Positions 14,961-20,268 of a stretch of 20,268 nt of DNA are shown one piece after another. Each line of letters opens with the position of its first letter. Positions within the stretch are counted from its first letter, which is position 1. The position numbers and the translations under genes are program-made. Source of the DNA: an uncultured Clostridia bacterium (lineage in GTDB: Bacteria > Bacillota > Clostridia > Lachnospirales > CAMVHY01); NCBI GenBank assembly GCA_946415665.1, contig CAMKTI010000016.1, positions 1 through 20,268 on the forward strand, given 5' to 3'. The notes below the pieces were generated by a model. The model saw only the letters and a program-made list of their open reading frames with translations. It searched no databases and was not told the DNA's origin.

Positions 14961-16043
14961 ATGATTAAAAAAAAATTATTTGTTGTATTATTGGTGTTGT
15001 TTGCTATGGTAGGTTTGTTTTTTGAAAAAAATATTTTTGCTGAGAATATCTGTCAGATAAAAATCGAAGATAAAATTTTTAACGGAATTAATAAAAATGG
15101 AGAAATTTTAATTCCCGTGAGAGATGTATTTGAAAATTTAAATTATCTTGTGACATTTGATAATTTTGATACGCCATGTGTGAATATACGAAGCGGACTT
15201 ACAGGATTCGGTATAAATATTGGACAAAAAGAAATTTTTGTTAACGCGAAAAAAAAAGTTTTAAAGCAGGTTCCGGAAATTATCGACGATAAAATATTTG
15301 TCGGATTAGAAATTATTGATTTAACACATGAAATTTTTGGAGCAAGTTATGAAAAAAATAATAATTTGATTGTAATTAATAAAAAGCCCGGCGAGTTTCA
15401 AATAGAGTCCGAACATTATTCTGAGGAGAAGAAAAACAAATCAGACGAGGCTTGGGCAAAAATAAATTATTGCAAGCCGATAGTTGAGCCAAAATTAAAT
15501 AGTGCTTTTGTAGATAAGATAAATAAAATTTTGGATAAAGATATACAGGAATTTTTAAATACTGTCGATGAAAATACAAAAGCTTATGATGGCGGTTTTA
15601 TAGAGCATGATTTGCCTCCATTAAATTACGAAAGTGCGTTTGACGTTTTTTATAATAAAAATGGCTTATTATGTATCATGATAGAAAATTATTATAACAA
15701 TCAGGGAGTTCATCCTGACACAGAAAGAATTTCGCACGTGTTTGATTTAAAAAATAATAAAGAATTGGCTTTAAATGATATTTTAACTGATGGCTATGAA
15801 AACAAAATTTATGATTTGTTTGTAGATTATGTAAAAAAAGAATATGGGGAATATGGAGATGAAACAGTTAAAAGCATATTAGAATCTATTTCAAAAGAAA
15901 TAAACAACGTTAAATTTTATTTATCTGATAATAGTTTAAAAATTTATTTTGACGTTTATCAAGTCGGAGCTTATGCAATGGGATATCCGACAATCGAAAT
16001 AAAATATGATTCGAATAAAGATTTATTTAAAATCGCTTTATAA
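14961..16043 (+). CDS. Secreted stalk/DUF3298 domain protein
   Basis: The 360-residue protein has a signal peptide (MIKKK, core at 6-20, likely cut at IFA-E, 27-28). A copper-amine-oxidase-N-like stalk follows: QIKIEDKIFNG...EILIPVRDVFENLNY (about 32-62), with IIDDKIFVGLEIID (107-120) as its closing part. Residues from about 165 form a DUF3298/DUF4163-like extracellular domain with its signatures intact: QGVHPDTERISHVFDL (248-263), ELALNDILTDGY (268-279), and near the end YQVGAYAMGYPTIEI (333-347). The domain is known from the RsiV anti-sigma factor, where it senses lysozyme, and from other exported proteins. No sigma factor or transmembrane anchor is attached here. The ATG at 14961 follows AGGAGG by 9 nt and is preferred to a TTG at 14952. 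It is a paralogue of 5401-6612. Confidence 0.88.
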   Translation: MIKKKLFVVLLVLFAMVGLFFEKNIFAENICQIKIEDKIFNGINKNGEILIPVRDVFENLNYLVTFDNFDTPCVNIRSGLTGFGINIGQKEIFVNAKKKVLKQVPEIIDDKIFVGLEIIDLTHEIFGASYEKNNNLIVINKKPGEFQIESEHYSEEKKNKSDEAWAKINYCKPIVEPKLNSAFVDKINKILDKDIQEFLNTVDENTKAYDGGFIEHDLPPLNYESAFDVFYNKNGLLCIMIENYYNNQGVHPDTERISHVFDLKNNKELALNDILTDGYENKIYDLFVDYVKKEYGEYGDETVKSILESISKEINNVKFYLSDNSLKIYFDVYQVGAYAMGYPTIEIKYDSNKDLFKIAL

Positions 16044-16055
16044 AAAATTAAAATC

Positions 16056-16090
16056 AAAAAAAAAACTCGGATTTTACCCCGAGTTTTTTT
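16056..16090. terminator. Bidirectional intrinsic terminator
   Basis: CTCGG (16066-16070) pairs with CCGAG (16079-16083), extended by an A run on the left (16056-16065) and a T run on the right (16084-16090). It separates the convergent genes ending at 16043 (+) and 16110 (-) and closes the mrdA-minC-yqeG-glnS run. Confidence 0.88.
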
Positions 16091-16109
16091 ATGCCAAAAA
16101 AAATATTTT

Positions 16110-17741
16110 TTATTTATACGAACTTTTTAAGCCAATTATTTTATTAAAAACTAAATTTTCGCGACTCGAATATTTTTTATCCAAAGTAAAATAACCATGA
16201 CGCATAAACTGAAATTTATCTCCGAGTTTCGCATTTTCGATTTCTTTTTCTGCAACACAATTATTTATTATTTCAAGCGTATCTGGATTTTTTTCGCCGT
16301 TTTCTTTTAACAAATAATCATAAATTCTGACGCTAACGTTAATAAATTTATTTGCCGACACCCACTGAATCGTCCCTTTAACTTTCCTGCCACTAAATCC
16401 GCTACCACTTCTTGTCTCCGGATCATAAACACAATGCAACTCAATTATATTTCCATTATCATCTTTTATAACTTTCTCACACTTTATAAAATACGCGCCT
16501 TTTAGTCTTACTTCCTGCGAACAAGTCAATCTATTAAATTTTTTTGGTGCCTCTTCCAAAAAATCATCGCGCTCAATAAAAATCTCACGAGAAAAAACAA
16601 CTTCGCGTGTTCCCATATCTTCGCGCTCAGGATTATTTTCGATTATTAATTTTTCTTTCTGACCCTCCGGATAATTTAACAAAACAACTTTCAACGGCTT
16701 TAAAATCGCCATAACCATTTTCGATTTTAATTTCAAATCATCACGCACGCAATGCTCAAGCAAACTTATATCAACGATACTATTTGCTTTCGAAACACCG
16801 ATCTTCTCACAAAAATTTTTTATTGCTTCCGGCGTATAACCTCTTCGTCGCATTCCCGAAATAGTAACTAATCTTGGATCATCCCAACCATCAACTTCTT
16901 TTTTTTCAACTAGTTCTTTCATATATCTTTTGCCCATAATTGTCCGAGACAATTGCAACTTAGCAAATTCAATCTGTCTTGGCTTTTCTTGAAATTCACA
17001 CTCATTAACAAACCAATTATATAAAGGCCTATGATCTTCAAACTCCATCGTACAAATCGAATGTGTTATTTTTTCAATCGCATCTTCCAATGGATGCGCA
17101 AAATCATACATCGGATAAATACACCATTTATCTTTCGTATTATGATGCGTAATCCGCGCGATTCTATAAATTACCGGATCTCTCATATTTATATTAGGCG
17201 AATTCATATCTATTTTTGCTCGCAAAGTTTTGCTTCCGTCCGGAAATTCTCCTGCCTTCATTTTCTCAAACAAATCTAAATTTTCTTCTACGCTTCTATT
17301 TCTATACGGGCTTAACTTTCCCGGCTCGTTTAAACTTCCTCGATAATTTTTTATTTCCTCCGCACTCAAATCACATACATACGCTTTATTTTTTTTAATT
17401 AATTTCACAGCACAATCATAAAAAATATCAAAATAATCCGACGCATAAAACAATCTATCTTCCCAATCAAATCCAAGCCATTTTATATCTTCTATAATTG
17501 CCTTAACATATTCATCACTTTCTTTTGCCGGATTCGTATCATCAAATCTTAAATTACATTTGCCTTTATAAAATTCTGCCAAGCCAAAATTAAAACAAAT
17601 ACTTTTTGCATGTCCGATATGCAAATATCCATTTGGTTCCGGTGGAAATCTCGTATGTATCTTATTTAAATTTTCTCCTAAATCAAGATTAATAAACTCA
17701 TGAATAAAACTTCCTCTCGAACCCAAATCATCCATTGCCAT
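16110..17741 (-). CDS. glnS: Glutaminyl-tRNA synthetase
   Basis: This cytosolic class I synthetase charges tRNA-Gln with glutamine using ATP. The 543 residues are close to the usual 550. Seen in order: RFPPEPNGYLHIGHAKSI (31-48) with the HIGH motif at 41-44; LRFDDTNPAKE (64-74); YDFAHPLEDAIEKITHS (212-228); and the KMSKS loop as IMGKRYM (268-274), where the usual Ser is Gly. GWDDPRLVTISGMRRRGYTPE (about 285-305) and the C-terminal beta-barrel anticodon domains follow. PPEPNGYLHIGH, as opposed to GluRS-type PSPTG, marks it as GlnRS. The ATG at 17741 follows GGGGGAA. It lies 18 bp after yqeG and is the last gene of the run. Many Firmicutes use the GatCAB route instead, so this gene may be acquired or ancestral in this lineage. 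Confidence 0.96.
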   Translation of the reverse strand: MAMDDLGSRGSFIHEFINLDLGENLNKIHTRFPPEPNGYLHIGHAKSICFNFGLAEFYKGKCNLRFDDTNPAKESDEYVKAIIEDIKWLGFDWEDRLFYASDYFDIFYDCAVKLIKKNKAYVCDLSAEEIKNYRGSLNEPGKLSPYRNRSVEENLDLFEKMKAGEFPDGSKTLRAKIDMNSPNINMRDPVIYRIARITHHNTKDKWCIYPMYDFAHPLEDAIEKITHSICTMEFEDHRPLYNWFVNECEFQEKPRQIEFAKLQLSRTIMGKRYMKELVEKKEVDGWDDPRLVTISGMRRRGYTPEAIKNFCEKIGVSKANSIVDISLLEHCVRDDLKLKSKMVMAILKPLKVVLLNYPEGQKEKLIIENNPEREDMGTREVVFSREIFIERDDFLEEAPKKFNRLTCSQEVRLKGAYFIKCEKVIKDDNGNIIELHCVYDPETRSGSGFSGRKVKGTIQWVSANKFINVSVRIYDYLLKENGEKNPDTLEIINNCVAEKEIENAKLGDKFQFMRHGYFTLDKKYSSRENLVFNKIIGLKSSYK

Positions 17742-17759
17742 AAAAAAATTCCCCCAAGC

Positions 17760-18266
17760 TTATTTTTTTTTCTTTTTAACATATTTATTTAAAATCTTTA
17801 ATTCCAACTTACGCTTAAATTTATTAACAAATTCAATTCTTTCTTTAATCGGCTCAACCAAAACAACAAAAATACTATTTAACCGCGCACAAATAACATC
17901 CGTAAAAATCTGATCTCCAATCATCACAATTTTATTTTTTGGCACACCTAAATATTTTATGCCTTTCATTATTCCAAATGGCAACGGCTTCAATGCCGTA
18001 TTAAAACTTTTTATATTTAACACATTTTCAAAATAAACCACGCGCTTTTTAAAACTATTAGAAACAAGACATATCTTAAAACCTATTCCTTCTAACTCAA
18101 TAAATAAATCAAATATCTCTTTTTTAATTTCAAAATTATCATATCCTACAATCGTATTATCTATATCAAAAATTAATCCTCTGAAACCATTCTTATAAAT
18201 TTTTTTAAAATCAATATCCATTACCGACTTACAATAGATATCCGGCCAAAAAATTCTTTTTATCAT
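17760..18266 (-). CDS. yqeG: YqeG family HAD IIIA-type phosphatase
   Basis: The 168-residue protein has HAD motif I as FDIDNTIV (33-40), motif II as LVSNSFKKR (67-75), the motif III Lys in ALKPLPFG (91-98) and motif IV as MIGDQIFTDV (115-124). This order and spacing are typical of YqeG, a small cytosolic phosphatase (about 165-175 residues) whose physiological substrate is not firmly known. Both Asp of motif I are present, so activity is expected. The C-terminus is a run of Lys. The ATG follows GAGGAAAA. It lies 28 bp after minC and 18 bp before glnS. In Bacillus the gene lies with yqeH-aroE, so this placement is unusual. Confidence 0.92.
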   Translation of the reverse strand: MIKRIFWPDIYCKSVMDIDFKKIYKNGFRGLIFDIDNTIVGYDNFEIKKEIFDLFIELEGIGFKICLVSNSFKKRVVYFENVLNIKSFNTALKPLPFGIMKGIKYLGVPKNKIVMIGDQIFTDVICARLNSIFVVLVEPIKERIEFVNKFKRKLELKILNKYVKKKKK

Positions 18267-18294
18267 AAAAACTTTTTCCTCTAGGCTATTTATC

Positions 18295-18924
18295 TTAATT
18301 CAAAAGCGGCGAAATATATAATTTATCATCACTTATATAAACACGTGACGCCTGCTTAATAATTTTATCTTCCGGAATACAAGAAATCATATCAGCAATT
18401 CTAATTTGCGTCGCAAAAATATTTAACGCTGTAATAATACAGTTTTTATCACCATTTATTCCAGCATGCAACATACCTTTTACTTTCCCCATAACGAATA
18501 TATTTCCCGTTGCAACAATTTCAGCTCCTGAATTTACATCGCCAATTAAAATTACATTTCCATCATAATGCAAAAACTGTCCGCTCCTCAACGAATTTTT
18601 ACAAACAATACTTTTTAAATCTTTATTATCTGCAACATCATGATTTTTTTTTACTTCAAAATTTTTTTTGTGCAAATCAAGATCCATCTTTATCTTATCA
18701 TAAAAAATACTAGTCAATTTCTCTTTTTGCTCGCTCGAAAAATCATGACCTTTAAATTCTATATCAAAATCAATTTTATTCTTACCACAAAAAAACTTCT
18801 CTGATTTATCTAATCTCTCACAGAAACTATTGCTTACTTCATTAAAATTAAAATTTTTTTTTCCATCATTAAAAACTACTGTCAATTTATTTTTACTCGC
18901 TTTAAAAATAATATTCTCATTCAT
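18295..18924 (-). CDS. minC: Septum site-determining protein MinC
   Basis: MinC blocks FtsZ assembly away from midcell and is normally recruited to the membrane by MinD. The 209 residues match the family length. The N-terminal part (about 1-100) is diverged, as is usual for MinC_N. The C-terminal beta-helix is clear from about 112: LRSGQFLHYDGNVILIGDVNSG (about 112-133), EIVATGNIFVMGKVKGMLHAG (135-155) and ATQIRIADMISCIPE (171-185), which form the MinD-binding face. The ATG follows GTGAGGA. It lies 24 bp after mrdA. The usual minD does not follow; yqeG does. Confidence 0.93.
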   Translation of the reverse strand: MNENIIFKASKNKLTVVFNDGKKNFNFNEVSNSFCERLDKSEKFFCGKNKIDFDIEFKGHDFSSEQKEKLTSIFYDKIKMDLDLHKKNFEVKKNHDVADNKDLKSIVCKNSLRSGQFLHYDGNVILIGDVNSGAEIVATGNIFVMGKVKGMLHAGINGDKNCIITALNIFATQIRIADMISCIPEDKIIKQASRVYISDDKLYISPLLN

Positions 18925-18948
18925 AAAAAATCCTCACTAAATTATTTT

Positions 18949-20268
18949 TTACTCAACTAAACAATCTCCACTACTATCAAATTTTTTTTCATAATCCAAT
19001 TTAAAATAATAATTTATAATCTCGCGCGCAATTTTAGACGCCGGCGCAGACATTAATTTCGTATCCCCAAACGGAACCAAAACATAAACAGCAATTCTTG
19101 GCTCTTCAAACGGTGCAAATCCTCCGAAAGAAACATGATCCGGTCGATTATTATTTTCTTGCGCCGTCCCAGTTTTTCCAGCAACTTTTATACCAAAATC
19201 TTTAAACACTGCTCTTCCAGTTCCACGATTTCCTCCCGTGACTAATAACATTCCTTTATAAACCGCATCTAAATTTTTTGGTTTTAAATCCAATTCTTTT
19301 TCTAATACCGGCTCAAAATCTTTTACTAAATTATCTTTACAATCAATTAATTTTTTTGCCAGGTTTAATTTAAATCTTTTTCCGCCACTCGCTAACGTAT
19401 TAATATATTTTGCCATATTTGCGGCCGTGTAATTATTTTTGGCTTGTCCGATCGCTGTCCTAACCGTATCTCCGTCATACCAAGCATTTTTTACTTTTGA
19501 TTTATAATCCGGCGACGAAATATTTGACACTCCCGGCTCAGAAAAATCATAAAGCTCACCAATTTCAACTCCTGTCCTGTCATCCAAGCCAAATTCACGC
19601 ATATAATAATTTAAATCAGAAATTCCGTCAAGTAAATTATTATTTCTACTATTTCCGAGCCGATACGCCGTCTCACAAAAAAAATAATTACACGAAACTT
19701 CAAGAGCATGCGCAACATCCAAACTTCCATGCGAACTTCTCGCCCAACATTTACAATACGGACGACCCGCTTTTTTAAAACTTAATTCGTCATAAATATT
19801 AGTGTTTATATCAATTACACCTTTTTCTAAGCCCGTTAAAGCCGTTATCATTTTAAAAGTCGATCCCGGCGCTCTTGGTTCCATAAAAACTCTATTTACC
19901 ATTGGTGTATTCGCAGCAAATAATATTTTATTAAAATACTCATTCGATTGATTTCCAAGTAATTTATTACTGTCATACGACGGATAATTTACAGCCGCTA
20001 AAACATCTCCGTTATCCACATCTAAAACGATTGCCGATGCCGTGCACGGATCAAAATTAAAAAAATCAACTTTTATTTCTCCGCTTTCAACTTTATCATA
20101 AAAAATTTTGCTCGCCGTAGATTTTATAAAATAATTATCATCGCCACTTATTATTCCTTGTTCACGCATGACATATAAAATTAATTTTAGACTTATATTA
20201 TTTTTTTTCAGTCCGTCAAAAATTATTTGCCGGATTTTTTTTTGGTCATCCAAATTTAAATAATTCAA
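18949..20268 (-). CDS. mrdA: Penicillin-binding protein 2 type transpeptidase (5'-partial)
   Basis: This is a peptidoglycan DD-transpeptidase for side-wall growth, working with RodA and MreBCD at the outer face of the membrane. The frame runs off the right edge of the window (first codon TTG at 20268), so the N-terminal anchor and part of the dimer domain are missing. About 439 residues remain. The catalytic Ser lies in APGSTFKM (133-140), the SxN motif is SCN (192-194), and KTGTAQ is at 365-370. Supporting family segments are VLDVDNGDVLAAVNYPSYD (81-99) and GQAKNNYTAANMAKYIN. The transpeptidase domain looks complete. The next gene is minC, the common mreBCD-mrdA-minCD order. A SpoVD or class B PBP of another group is possible, but the minC neighbour favours mrdA. 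Confidence 0.9.
   Translation of the reverse strand: MNYLNLDDQKKIRQIIFDGLKKNNISLKLILYVMREQGIISGDDNYFIKSTASKIFYDKVESGEIKVDFFNFDPCTASAIVLDVDNGDVLAAVNYPSYDSNKLLGNQSNEYFNKILFAANTPMVNRVFMEPRAPGSTFKMITALTGLEKGVIDINTNIYDELSFKKAGRPYCKCWARSSHGSLDVAHALEVSCNYFFCETAYRLGNSRNNNLLDGISDLNYYMREFGLDDRTGVEIGELYDFSEPGVSNISSPDYKSKVKNAWYDGDTVRTAIGQAKNNYTAANMAKYINTLASGGKRFKLNLAKKLIDCKDNLVKDFEPVLEKELDLKPKNLDAVYKGMLLVTGGNRGTGRAVFKDFGIKVAGKTGTAQENNNRPDHVSFGGFAPFEEPRIAVYVLVPFGDTKLMSAPASKIAREIINYYFKLDYEKKFDSSGDCLVE

Noticed and set aside
1..20268. Recoding of TGA, since almost all genes end in TAA
   Set aside because: TAA bias is expected in AT-rich DNA, one gene uses TAG, Trp is read from TGG, and no gene needs TGA to be read through.

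Overview
The window is very AT-rich and codes in the style of a low-GC Firmicute, most likely a clostridial lineage. The pointers are strong AGGAGG-type ribosome binding sites, TTGACA/TATAAT promoters with 17-bp spacers, secreted proteins with copper-amine-oxidase-N-like (stalk) and DUF3298-like domains, a YqeG-type phosphatase, and a mrdA-minC pair. All intact genes stop with TAA except one TAG. The species cannot be named from this sequence.

Layout. (1) 1-1024 (+): the end of a multi-helix membrane protein built from four two-helix units, followed by a bidirectional terminator. (2) 1188-3634: a divergent pair, an alanine/glycine:cation symporter (-) and a polyprenol-phosphate-type glycosyltransferase (+). 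(3) 3635-3950 (-): an RNA gene with 6S RNA architecture. About 100 nt upstream of it sits a near-consensus promoter, with a terminator-like hairpin in between. (4) 4219-7208 (+): a secreted stalk-domain protein, a secreted DUF3298-like protein and a small two-helix membrane protein. The last two have their own consensus promoters, and each of the three is followed by its own terminator. (5) 7351-7929 (+): peptidyl-tRNA hydrolase. (6) 8408-10550 (-): an unknown two-helix membrane protein behind a leader made of 16-bp tandem repeats, a LemA protein with a possible 27-residue membrane peptide in front, and a decayed IS5-type transposase tail. (7) 10656-12583: a MATE exporter (-) divergent from an orphan prepilin-like protein (+). 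(8) 12584-13440: a long gap with a consensus promoter and a structured leader of about 390 nt. (9) 13441-16043 (+): a second four-unit membrane protein and a second DUF3298-like secreted protein. (10) 16110-20268 (-): a tight housekeeping run, mrdA (5'-partial), minC, yqeG, glnS, ending at a shared terminator.

The housekeeping genes serve peptidoglycan elongation and septum placement (mrdA, minC), translation (glnS, pth) and general transcription control (the 6S RNA). The rest is mainly cell-envelope proteins of unknown role. Two families occur twice here: the four-unit membrane proteins (2-1024 and 13441-14745) and the stalk/DUF3298 proteins (5401-6612 and 14961-16043). That points to local family expansion. 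No CRISPR array, tRNA, rRNA, intact transposon or phage module was seen. The most unusual items are the 16-bp repeat leader, the 6S-type RNA with its upstream promoter and hairpin, and the four-unit membrane protein family.
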